From: Bordetella sp. H567
Lineage (GTDB): Bacteria > Pseudomonadota > Gammaproteobacteria > Burkholderiales > Burkholderiaceae_B
DNA length: 64,000 bases
Assembly (NCBI RefSeq): GCF_001704295.1
Contig: NZ_CP012334.1
Span: 4,414,084-4,478,083, forward strand
Reading direction: 5' to 3'
This document shows positions 53,056 to 61,156 of the stretch, in pieces (position 1 is the first letter of the stretch; the number at the start of each line of letters is the position of its first letter). The notes beneath the pieces were generated by a model. That model was not told where the DNA came from. It worked only from the letters and a program-made list of their open reading frames with translations, and made no database searches. A program made the position numbers and the translations under genes.

Positions 53056-53868
53056 TCAACCCAGCGCGGACACGATGCGCCGCTTCAGGTCCAGCAGGTC
53101 GCCAGCCAGGGAACCGGCCACGGTTTCCGGCGGCTCGGCGGTGGCGACGCTGACGTTCAAGGCATAAATGGCGCCGTTGTCCAGGACGAGCGGCGTCGAC
53201 ACCGCCACCACGGCCGGCTGCCAGGCCGCGACGCAGTAGCCACGCGCGCGAACGCTGGCGCGCGCGGCGTCGATCTCGTGCACCAATGCCCCGGCATGGC
53301 CGGGGCGGCGGCGCTTCATGGCGGCGATCCACGCATCGCGTGCCGCATCGGGCAACGCGGCCAGGTAGGCGCGGCCCAGCGAGGTCAGTTCGATGGGCAC
53401 GCGCTGGCCGGCGACCACGCTGCGCAGCGAGACCTTGCGGCTGTAGCGCACCGATTCCAGATAGACCATGTCGTCGCCGTCGGCGACCGCGATGCCCACA
53501 TTGATGCGGCGCGCCTGCGCCAGTTCACGCATCCACGGCGCGGCGAGCTTCAGGACAGGCGACCCGCTGCGCATCGCATGCGCCAGACTGAGCACCGGCG
53601 CGCCCAGCCGATAGGCGCGCAGCGCGGGCTCGTACTGCAGGAAGCCCGTGCGCACCAGCGTCTGCGTCAAGCGGCTGACCGTGGCCCGCGACAAGCCGGT
53701 GCGTTCGGCCAATTCGCCGTTGCCCAGGAGTTCCAGCCCGGGCCGGAAGGCGCGCAGCAGCGCGATGCCGCGCTCCAGCGAGCGGTTGGGGGGCGCCGCA
53801 TTGGGTACCCGCCGCAGGGCGGCGGTGGAAGGACGGGAAGTGGGCGTGTCGACGCGGGAACGCGGCAT
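53056..53868 (-). CDS. IclR-family transcriptional regulator
   Basis: A 270-residue IclR regulator. The winged helix covers about residues 28-90 (RSLERGIALLRAF, LAERTGLSRATVSRLTQTLVRTGFL). The C-terminal effector domain contains the block SLRSVVAGQRVPIELTSLGRAYLAALP and ends with a dimer-forming region. It is divergent from the Bug/enoyl-CoA hydratase/acyl-CoA synthetase operon and is its probable local regulator. The frame is open far upstream; ATG 53868 gives the usual length. Confidence 0.87.
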   Translation of the reverse strand: MPRSRVDTPTSRPSTAALRRVPNAAPPNRSLERGIALLRAFRPGLELLGNGELAERTGLSRATVSRLTQTLVRTGFLQYEPALRAYRLGAPVLSLAHAMRSGSPVLKLAAPWMRELAQARRINVGIAVADGDDMVYLESVRYSRKVSLRSVVAGQRVPIELTSLGRAYLAALPDAARDAWIAAMKRRRPGHAGALVHEIDAARASVRARGYCVAAWQPAVVAVSTPLVLDNGAIYALNVSVATAEPPETVAGSLAGDLLDLKRRIVSALG

Positions 53869-54048
53869 GGAAGCATCCGGCGCATTTCCATGGAGTGGAA
53901 ATGCGAGCAAACCGAGCGCGACATTGTCACCTAAACTGGCCGCATCGCAAAGACGATCGCGCCCATCCCCTGCCCCGTCCGGCCGGCTGTCCGCCGCCCT
54001 TTCGCGGGTGTATTCCCGCTTCTCGCGGGCGCGTTCCTGGAGACATCG
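53869..54048. promoter_or_regulatory. divergent control region, IclR gene and Bug operon
   Basis: A 180-base space between the regulator and the operon. TTGTCA at about 53924 is the only -35-like hexamer I noticed. No palindrome typical of IclR operators could be picked out with confidence. Confidence 0.35.
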
Positions 54049-55038
54049 ATGACATTTCCCCTGCCCATTTCGCGGCGTGGCGCCGCTGCGCTGGCCGCCT
54101 GCCTCGCGCTGCTCGGCCTGGCTGCGCCCGGCGCGCACGCGGCCTTTCCCGAGCGCCCCATCCGCCTCATCGTGCCCTTTCCGCCCGGCGGCGGCACCGA
54201 TCTGGTCGCCCGCCAGCTGGCCGAGGGCATGACCCAGAACCTGGGCCAGACCGTGGTGGTGGAAAACCGCGGCGGCGGCAGCACGATCATCGGCACGGAA
54301 GCCGTGGCCAAGGCGCAGCCCGACGGCTACACGCTGCTGCTGGCCACGTTCGCCCACGCCGTCAACCCGGCGCTGCACAAGAAGCTGCCCTACGCGACCT
54401 TCGACGCCTTCGCGCCGGTGGCGCTGATCGGCCGCTCGCCCAACGTACTGGTGGTGTCGCCGAAAGCCCCCTTCAAGACCGTGCAGGAGTTGCTGGCCTA
54501 TGCCCGCGCGCATCCCGGCAAGCTGACGTTCGGCTCCTACGGCAACGGCACATCCGCGCACCTGGCGGGCGAAATGTTCAAGAGCCTGGCACACGTCAAC
54601 ATGGTGCATGTTCCCTATCGCGGCTCCGGCCCGGCCCTGACGGACCTGATGGGCGGACAGATCGACACGATGTTCTCGACGGTATCCAGCGTGGCCCAGC
54701 TGGTGAAGAACGGCCAGCTGCGCGCGCTGGCGGTCACCTCCGCGCAGCGCTCGCCGTCGCACCCGGACTGGCCGACGGTCGCGGAATCCGGGGTGCCGGG
54801 CTATGTGGTGGAAAGCTGGTACGGCGTCTATGCGCCGGCCGGGACACCGCCCGACGCCATCACGCGCCTGAACGCGGCGCTGAAGGCCGCCGTACAAGCG
54901 CCGGGCTTTCGCCGCAACGTGGAAGAAGAAGGCCTGGCGATCGACGTCGGGGACCCGCAGCAGCTGGACAGCTTCGTGCGCGCCGAAGCGCAACGCTGGG
55001 ACAAGATCATCAAGGACGCGGGCATCGCCGAGCAATAG
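54049..55038 (+). CDS. Bug/TctC-family tripartite tricarboxylate transporter substrate-binding protein
   Basis: A 329-residue periplasmic binding protein of the Bug family, which is greatly expanded in Bordetella and relatives. A signal peptide ends near GAHA-AFPERPIRLIVPFPPGGGTD, the standard Bug opening. Conserved ligand-pocket blocks follow: PDGYTLLLAT, GNGTSAHLAGEMFK, HVPYRGSGPALTDLMGGQID and the C-terminal ESWYGVYAPAGTP. It heads an operon with an enoyl-CoA hydratase and an acyl-CoA synthetase, so its ligand is probably a carboxylate degraded through a CoA thioester. Confidence 0.92.
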   Translation: MTFPLPISRRGAAALAACLALLGLAAPGAHAAFPERPIRLIVPFPPGGGTDLVARQLAEGMTQNLGQTVVVENRGGGSTIIGTEAVAKAQPDGYTLLLATFAHAVNPALHKKLPYATFDAFAPVALIGRSPNVLVVSPKAPFKTVQELLAYARAHPGKLTFGSYGNGTSAHLAGEMFKSLAHVNMVHVPYRGSGPALTDLMGGQIDTMFSTVSSVAQLVKNGQLRALAVTSAQRSPSHPDWPTVAESGVPGYVVESWYGVYAPAGTPPDAITRLNAALKAAVQAPGFRRNVEEEGLAIDVGDPQQLDSFVRAEAQRWDKIIKDAGIAEQ

Positions 55039-55094
55039 GCCCTGCCACCGCCATCAACCCCACCGCGGGCTTCGCGCCCGCCACCAGAGACATC

Positions 55095-55886
55095 ATGCAG
55101 AATCCCACCCTACAGATGCAGATCGACGACGGCGTGGCCGTCATCACGCTGAACCGGCCGGAAGTCCGCAACGCAATCGACGATGAAATGCGCCAGGACT
55201 TCATCGCCATGCTGGACCAGGTCACCCGCGACAACGCCATCCGCGCCCTGGTGCTGACGGGCGCCGGCAAGGCGTTCTGCGCCGGCGGCGATATCCGTGG
55301 CATGCGCGAGCGCATGGCGGCGCCCGCCGGCCAGGTCGCGTTCAATGGCTGGAGCCGCCAGCAGCGCACGCACCACGCCGTGGCCGCGCTGCACAACCTG
55401 ACCAAGCCGACCATCGCCGCGGTCAACGGCGCGGCGACGGGGCTGGGCTGCGACCTGGCCCTGTGCTGCGATTTCGTGATGGCCGCCGACACGGCGACCT
55501 TCGCCATGACCTACATCCTGCGCGGCCTGATTCCCGACGGCGGCGGCATGTACTTCCTGCCGCGCCGTGTGGGCCTGCAGCGCGCCAAGGAACTGATCTA
55601 CACCGGCCGCACCGTGGCGGCGGAGGAAGCGCACACGCTGGGCATGGCCGATCGCGTGGCGCCGGCCGGCGAATTGCTGCGCCAGGCTTGCGACTGGGCG
55701 CGCCAGCTGGGCGCGGGATCCGGCGCGGCACTGGCCTTGAGCAAGACCATCCTGAACCAGACCTTCGAGCTGACCGCGGAACAGGTTTTCCAGATGGGCA
55801 GCCAGGCACAGGCAATCTGCTACACCACCGAGCAGCACCAGGCATCCGTACAGGCCTTCCTGGATAAATCCGCGAAGAAGAGCTAA
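55095..55886 (+). CDS. enoyl-CoA hydratase/isomerase family protein
   Basis: A 263-residue crotonase-fold enzyme. The oxyanion-hole segments are AFCAGGDIRGM near residue 60 and NGAATGLGCDLALCCDFVMAADTATF near residue 115. The LPRRVGLQRAKELIYTGRTV region is typical of the trimerisation part. Members hydrate, isomerise or hydrolyse acyl-CoA thioesters; here it probably serves catabolism of the acid bound by the upstream Bug protein. It is 56 bases behind that gene and three bases ahead of the synthetase gene. Confidence 0.9.
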   Translation: MQNPTLQMQIDDGVAVITLNRPEVRNAIDDEMRQDFIAMLDQVTRDNAIRALVLTGAGKAFCAGGDIRGMRERMAAPAGQVAFNGWSRQQRTHHAVAALHNLTKPTIAAVNGAATGLGCDLALCCDFVMAADTATFAMTYILRGLIPDGGGMYFLPRRVGLQRAKELIYTGRTVAAEEAHTLGMADRVAPAGELLRQACDWARQLGAGSGAALALSKTILNQTFELTAEQVFQMGSQAQAICYTTEQHQASVQAFLDKSAKKS

Positions 55887-55889
55887 GCC

Positions 55890-58022
55890 ATGACTGCCAT
55901 CGATACCCTCCTCCACCCCCGCAGCATCGCCGTGGTGGGCGCGTCGGCCGACGCGACCAAGACCGCCGGGCGCCCCGTGGCCTATCTGCAGAAGCATGGC
56001 TACGGCGGCACGATCTACCCGGTCAACCCGCGCGCGGACCAGGTCGGCGGCCTGGCCTGCTATCCCGACATCGACAGCCTGCCCGGCGTGCCCGACGTGG
56101 GCCTGGTGCTGGTGGCGCCGGACCGCGCCATCGAGGCGGTGGCGGCCCTGTCCCGGCGCGGCACGCCGGCCGCGATCGTGCTGGCCAGCGGCTTTGGCGA
56201 AACCGGCGAAACCGGCGCGCGGCGCCAGCAGGCGCTGAAGGAAGCGGCCGGCGGCATGCGGCTGCTGGGCCCCAACACCATCGGTCTGGTCAACCTGACC
56301 GACCGCATCATGCTGTGCGCCAGCGGCGCGCTGGAGATGGAATCGCTGCAGGGCGGCGGCATCGCCGTGGTGTCGCAAAGCGGCGGAATCCTCGGTTCGC
56401 TGCTGTCGCGCGCGGCCGCGGCCGGCCTGGGTTTCTCCAAACTCGTATCCACCGGCAACGAAGTGGACCTGGAAGCGGCGGACTTCGTCGACCACCTGGC
56501 GGACGACCCGGCCACGCAGGTCATCGCGCTGTATATGGAAGGGCTGCGCAATCCGGAAAAATTCCGCCGCGCGGCGCTCAAGGCGGCACGCGCGGGCAAG
56601 CCCGTGGTCGTCTACAAAGTGGGGCGCTCCGAATCCGGCGCGCGCTCGGCGGCCTCGCACACCGGCGCGCTGGCGGGCGAGGACCGCGTCTACGACGCGC
56701 TGTTCAGCCAGGTGGGCGCGATCCGCGCGCAGACCTTCGCCGATCTGCTCGATATCCCGGCCGCACTGGCCACGGGCCGGCGCCTGCGCGGCCGGCGCGT
56801 CGCCATCCTGACCTCCACCGGCGGCGCCGGCACGCTGGTGGCGGACAGCCTGGGCGTGGCCGGCTTCGAAACACCGCCGCCCGGACCGGAAACCGCCGCG
56901 CGCCTGCGCGATCTACAGAAGAACGACCAGATCGTGCTGGACCGCAACCCGATCGACGTCACCTTGGCCGGCCTGCAGCCGGAGCTGCTGCGCAACACCA
57001 TCGCCACATTGCTGGACAGCGCGGATTACGATGCGGTGATCACCGTGGTCGGCTCCTCCGCCCTGGCCCAGCCGACGCTGGCGGCCGGCGCCATCGCCGC
57101 GTCGCTGGGCCAGAGCGACAAGCCGGTGCTGGCCTACGTCAGCCCCCACGCTCCCGCGGTGCTCGCCAACGTCAACCGCGCCGGCGCGCCGGCCTTCACG
57201 GCGCCGGAGAGTTTCGCGGCCGTGCTTTCCGCCATGCTGGCCCGCACCGCGCGGGAAGGGACTGCGGGCGCGGCCACCGAGACGGCGCTCACCGCGGGTG
57301 CCGCCGCCCCGAAATCGGGCGGCGGCACGGCATCCCCGTCCGCCGCCCCTGCCGCGCCCGCCGGCCTGCCCACGGGGTCGTTGAACGAAGCCCAGGCACG
57401 CGCCCTGTTTGCCCACTACGGCGTTCCGTCCGTGAGCGAACGGACGGTGACGGACGCGGCACAGGGCCGGCGCGAGGCGCAGGCCTTCGACGCCCCCGTG
57501 GTGCTGAAAGTGCTGTCCAGCCGCATCACCCATAAGACCGAGGCGGGCGGCGTCGCCGTGGGCGTGGCGCCGGACACGGTCGGCGACGCGATCGAGGCCA
57601 TGGCGGCGCGCGTGCGCGAACGCACCGGCATCGAACCCGAAGGCTACCTGCTGCAGGAGATGGCCTCCGGCGTGGAAATGATCGTGGGCGTGCACCGCGA
57701 TCCGCAACTGGGGCCGACGCTGCTGCTGGGGCTGGGTGGCGTCACGGCCGAGCTGTTCCAGGACACCGCGCTGCGCCTGCTGCCGGTGGACCGCGCCACC
57801 GTGCAAGACATGCTGCGGTCCCTGAAGGCGTGGCCGCTGCTGGACGGCTACCGCGGCCGGCCCAAGGCGGACGTCAAGGCGCTGGAGGATGCGGTATTGA
57901 ACTTCGCCGCGATGGCGGTGCAATTGGGCGAACGCCTGGTCGAGGCGGAAATCAACCCGCTGTTCGTCCAGGAGGAAGGCCGCGGGGTGCGCGCGGCCGA
58001 CGGCGTGGCAATTTTGAAATAA
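55890..58022 (+). CDS. NDP-forming acyl-CoA synthetase (acetate-CoA ligase family), fused subunits
   Basis: A 710-residue protein with both subunits of an NDP-forming acyl-CoA synthetase. CoA-binding domain: residues 5-100 with IAVVGASAD. The succinyl-CoA-ligase-like parts follow; the phospho-carrier His is at residue 257 in SHTGA. An Ala/Pro/Gly-rich linker (about 448-492) leads to the ATP-grasp domain (495-710) with VVLKVLSSRITHKTEAGGV and LLGLGGVTAELFQD. Such enzymes activate carboxylic acids to CoA thioesters, which fits the adjacent crotonase and binding protein. Confidence 0.9.
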   Translation: MTAIDTLLHPRSIAVVGASADATKTAGRPVAYLQKHGYGGTIYPVNPRADQVGGLACYPDIDSLPGVPDVGLVLVAPDRAIEAVAALSRRGTPAAIVLASGFGETGETGARRQQALKEAAGGMRLLGPNTIGLVNLTDRIMLCASGALEMESLQGGGIAVVSQSGGILGSLLSRAAAAGLGFSKLVSTGNEVDLEAADFVDHLADDPATQVIALYMEGLRNPEKFRRAALKAARAGKPVVVYKVGRSESGARSAASHTGALAGEDRVYDALFSQVGAIRAQTFADLLDIPAALATGRRLRGRRVAILTSTGGAGTLVADSLGVAGFETPPPGPETAARLRDLQKNDQIVLDRNPIDVTLAGLQPELLRNTIATLLDSADYDAVITVVGSSALAQPTLAAGAIAASLGQSDKPVLAYVSPHAPAVLANVNRAGAPAFTAPESFAAVLSAMLARTAREGTAGAATETALTAGAAAPKSGGGTASPSAAPAAPAGLPTGSLNEAQARALFAHYGVPSVSERTVTDAAQGRREAQAFDAPVVLKVLSSRITHKTEAGGVAVGVAPDTVGDAIEAMAARVRERTGIEPEGYLLQEMASGVEMIVGVHRDPQLGPTLLLGLGGVTAELFQDTALRLLPVDRATVQDMLRSLKAWPLLDGYRGRPKADVKALEDAVLNFAAMAVQLGERLVEAEINPLFVQEEGRGVRAADGVAILK

Positions 58023-58097
58023 GCGTCGATACACACGGCCGCATGACACGCTGACGACACATCCGCCGCGGGCCGTCCGGGGTCCGCGCGCCCCTGC

Positions 58098-58120
58098 CCG
58101 CGCCGGGCGCCCCGGCGCGG
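58098..58120. other. perfect GC hairpin behind the acyl-CoA synthetase gene
   Basis: A ten-base-pair, all-GC inverted repeat (58098-58107 with 58111-58120) around a three-base loop, 76 bases past the synthetase stop. With no T run it is not a classical intrinsic terminator, but it could block polymerase or exonucleases. Confidence 0.5.
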
Positions 58121-58210
58121 CCGATACCATCCGTCAAACTCTTGGTGTACCTTACTGCGGTATCGCGCGGATTTTCCGCGCGGCTGCATCGCCCAAGGAG
58201 CCCCTGACGC

Positions 58211-58921
58211 ATGAAGCCCGGCATACTGGCCATCGACATCGGCGGCACCGGCCTGAAGGCCGCCGTCATCAACGAAAAAGGCCAGATGCTGGCCGAGCGC
58301 GTACGCGTGCCCACCCCGCATCCCTGTCCCCCGAAGATCCTGGTCGAAACCGTCAAGCAGATGGTGGCCGGGCAGCCGGCGTTCGACCGCATCTCCATCG
58401 GTTTTCCCGGCGTGGTGCGCCAGGGCAAGGTGCTGACGGCCCCCAATCTGGATACCAGCCTGTGGGCCGGCTTCCCGCTGCGCCAGGCGATTTCGCGCGC
58501 CTTCGGCAACAAGCCCGCCCACCTGCTGAACGATGCCGACATGCAAGGCCTGGGACTGGTCAGCGGCCGCGGCCTGGAATTCGTGATGACGCTGGGCACC
58601 GGCGTCGGCACCGCGCTGTTCCACGACGGCGAATTAATGCCGCACATGGAGCTGGCGCATCACCCTATCCACAAGAACAAGACTTACGATGAATATCTCG
58701 GCGAAGCCGAGCGTAGAACCCTAAGCAAAAAGCAATGGAACCGGCGGGTGCATCGGGCGCTCGAATTGATAGACATCCTGTTCATGCCGGACCGCATCTA
58801 CATCGGCGGGGGCAATTCCGCCCGCCTGGAGCTGACTTCCGACCGCCATATCCGGATCGGATCCAACGACGCCGGCCTGGAAGGCGGCGCCGCCCTGTGG
58901 CGCAAGGCGCGCCCCTCATGA
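58211..58921 (+). CDS. ppgK: polyphosphate glucokinase (ROK family)
   Basis: A 236-residue ROK kinase of the polyphosphate-glucose phosphotransferase type. It has the phosphate motif AIDIGGTGLKAAV near residue 7, SIGFPGVVRQGKV near residue 61, NDADMQGLG near residue 110, LGTGVGTALFHDG near residue 130, and a closing IYIGGGN. The lack of a ROK zinc motif and the KNKTYDEYLGEAER segment favour PpgK over ordinary glucokinases. It makes glucose 6-phosphate for the isomerase encoded downstream. AAGGAG ten bases before the ATG supports the start. Confidence 0.85.
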   Translation: MKPGILAIDIGGTGLKAAVINEKGQMLAERVRVPTPHPCPPKILVETVKQMVAGQPAFDRISIGFPGVVRQGKVLTAPNLDTSLWAGFPLRQAISRAFGNKPAHLLNDADMQGLGLVSGRGLEFVMTLGTGVGTALFHDGELMPHMELAHHPIHKNKTYDEYLGEAERRTLSKKQWNRRVHRALELIDILFMPDRIYIGGGNSARLELTSDRHIRIGSNDAGLEGGAALWRKARPS

Positions 58922-59056
58922 ACGGCCCTTGACCCACGGCCGCGGCGCCCCACCACAGGGCCGCCGCGCACGACGCCCCATGGTCCACCGGCGGCCATAT
59001 GGGCATGACGATTGCTCCCGGAGCCGGTTTGTCCGCGTTTCTGCCAGAGAGGTCCC

Positions 59057-61156
59057 ATGAACACCCCACCGTCCCCCGATCCCGCGCGCAACGACGAACG
59101 ACTGGACCTGCTGTGCATCGATACGCTGCGCACGCTGGCCATGGACGCCGTGCAGAAAGCGAACTCCGGCCACCCCGGCACACCCATGGCCCTGGCGCCG
59201 GTGGCCTACACCCTGTGGCACGATTTCCTGCGCTACGACCCGGCGCATCCCGATTGGCCCAACCGCGACCGCTTCATCCTGTCGGCCGGCCATGCGTCCA
59301 TGCTGCTGTACGGCCTGCTGCACCTGGCGGGCGTCATCGAAATCGATGCGGACGGCAAGCCCAGCGGCAAGCCGGCCATCAGCCTGGACGACATCAAGCA
59401 GTTCCGGCAACTGGACTCCAAGACGCCGGGCCATCCCGAATACCGCCTGACCACCGGCGTCGAAACGACCACCGGCCCGCTGGGCCAGGGCTGCGCCAAC
59501 AGCGTCGGCATGGCCATCGCCCAGCGCCACCTGGCGCAGCGCTTCAACGGCCAGGGGCGCGATGTGTTCGACTACAACGTCTACGTCATCTGCGGCGACG
59601 GCGACATGATGGAAGGCGTGTCCAGCGAAGCCGCATCGCTCGCCGGCCACCTGGGGCTGTCGAACCTGTGCTGGATCTACGACAACAACACCATCAGCAT
59701 CGAAGGCCATACTGAACTCGCCTTCACGGAGAACGTGGCGGCGCGCTTCGCCGCCTATGGCTGGAACACCCTGCACGTCACCGACGCCAACGACCGCATG
59801 GCGCTGGCGGCGGCCCTGCGCCAGTTCCAGGCCACCACCGACCGGCCCACGCTGATCGTGGTGGACAGCGTGATCGCCTTCGGCTCGCCGAACAAGCACA
59901 ACACCGCGGCGGCCCACGGCGAAGCGCTGGGCGAAGAGGAAGTGCGCCTGACCAAGAAGGCGTACGGCTGGCCCGAAGACGCGCATTTCCTCGTCCCCGA
60001 CGAGGTGCGCGACCGGCTGCGCGAGGCCCTGGCCACCCGCGCCGGCCCGGCCTATGCGCAATGGTGCGAAACCATGGAAGCGCTGAAGGCCAAGACACCC
60101 GAGCTGCATGAAGAACTGCAACGCATGCGACAGGGCCAGCTGCCGGACGGCTGGGACAGCGAGGCCCCCGTCTTCCCCCCGGATGCCAAGGGCATGGCCA
60201 CGCGCGAATCCGGCGGCAAGGCCTTGAATGCCTTCGCCAAGCACATCCCCCTGCTGATGGGCGGCGCCGCGGACCTGGCGCCCTCCACCAAGACGAACCT
60301 GACCTTCGACGGCGCCGGCGGCTTCCAGCAAGGCAGCTACGGCGGCCGCAACATGCATTTTGGCGTGCGCGAGCACGCCATGGGCGCCATCGCCAACGGC
60401 ATGGCGCTATCGCACGTCCGCCCCTACACCGCCACCTTCCTGATCTTCAGCGACTACATGAAACCGCCGATCCGGCTGGCGGCGCTGATGGAATTGCCGG
60501 TGATATTCGTCTTCACCCACGATTCCATCGGCCTGGGCGAGGACGGCCCCACGCACCAGCCGGTGGAACAGCTGGCGCAGTTGCGCGGTATTCCGGGCAT
60601 GCGGGTGCTGCGCCCGTGCGATGCCAACGAAGCCGTGGAAGCCTGGAGGGTCGCGCTCACGCAGACCAACCGTCCCACCGCCCTGGTGCTCTCGCGCCAA
60701 CCGCTGCCCACGCTGGACCGTAGCAAGTACGCGCCGGCCGCCGCGCTCAGGCGGGGCGCCTATGTGCTGGCCGACTGCGAGCCGGATCGGCCGCAGGTCA
60801 TCCTGATGGCGACCGGCAGCGAAGTCTCGCTGTGCATGCAGGCCTACGACCGCCTGCGCGCCGACGGCATCGCCGCCCGCGTCGTCTCCATGCCCAGCTG
60901 GGACCTGTTCGAGGAACAAGACGAGGCCTATCGCGACAGCGTGCTGCCGCCGGACGTGACGGCCCGCGTCGCCGTCGAACAGGCCGGCTACCTGGGCTGG
61001 GACCGCTATATCGGCGCCACGGGCGCCGCCATCGTCATGCACACCTTCGGCGCCTCCGCGCCCATCGCCAAGCTGCAAGCGAAATTCGGCTTCACGGTGG
61101 ACAATGTGGTGCGCGCCGCGCGCGAGCAGGTTCAAAACAAAAGGAGTACGCAATGA
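59057..61156 (+). CDS. tkt: transketolase
   Basis: A 699-residue thiamine diphosphate enzyme of the pentose phosphate pathway, moving two-carbon ketol units between sugar phosphates. N-terminal domain: ANSGHPGTPMALAPVAYTLW, TTGPLGQG, and the cofactor motif GDGDMMEGVSSEAASLAGHL with the trailing YDNNTISIEG. Central pyrimidine domain: FGVREHAMGAIANGMALS, DSIGLGEDGPTHQPVEQL. The C-terminal domain is complete. AGAGAGG lies just upstream of the ATG. Its TGA overlaps the ATG of the transaldolase/isomerase gene. Confidence 0.96.
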   Translation: MNTPPSPDPARNDERLDLLCIDTLRTLAMDAVQKANSGHPGTPMALAPVAYTLWHDFLRYDPAHPDWPNRDRFILSAGHASMLLYGLLHLAGVIEIDADGKPSGKPAISLDDIKQFRQLDSKTPGHPEYRLTTGVETTTGPLGQGCANSVGMAIAQRHLAQRFNGQGRDVFDYNVYVICGDGDMMEGVSSEAASLAGHLGLSNLCWIYDNNTISIEGHTELAFTENVAARFAAYGWNTLHVTDANDRMALAAALRQFQATTDRPTLIVVDSVIAFGSPNKHNTAAAHGEALGEEEVRLTKKAYGWPEDAHFLVPDEVRDRLREALATRAGPAYAQWCETMEALKAKTPELHEELQRMRQGQLPDGWDSEAPVFPPDAKGMATRESGGKALNAFAKHIPLLMGGAADLAPSTKTNLTFDGAGGFQQGSYGGRNMHFGVREHAMGAIANGMALSHVRPYTATFLIFSDYMKPPIRLAALMELPVIFVFTHDSIGLGEDGPTHQPVEQLAQLRGIPGMRVLRPCDANEAVEAWRVALTQTNRPTALVLSRQPLPTLDRSKYAPAAALRRGAYVLADCEPDRPQVILMATGSEVSLCMQAYDRLRADGIAARVVSMPSWDLFEEQDEAYRDSVLPPDVTARVAVEQAGYLGWDRYIGATGAAIVMHTFGASAPIAKLQAKFGFTVDNVVRAAREQVQNKRSTQ

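Noticed and set aside
58098-58120. Intrinsic terminator behind the acyl-CoA synthetase gene
   Set aside because: The stem is strong, but no T run follows on either strand, so it is listed only as a hairpin.
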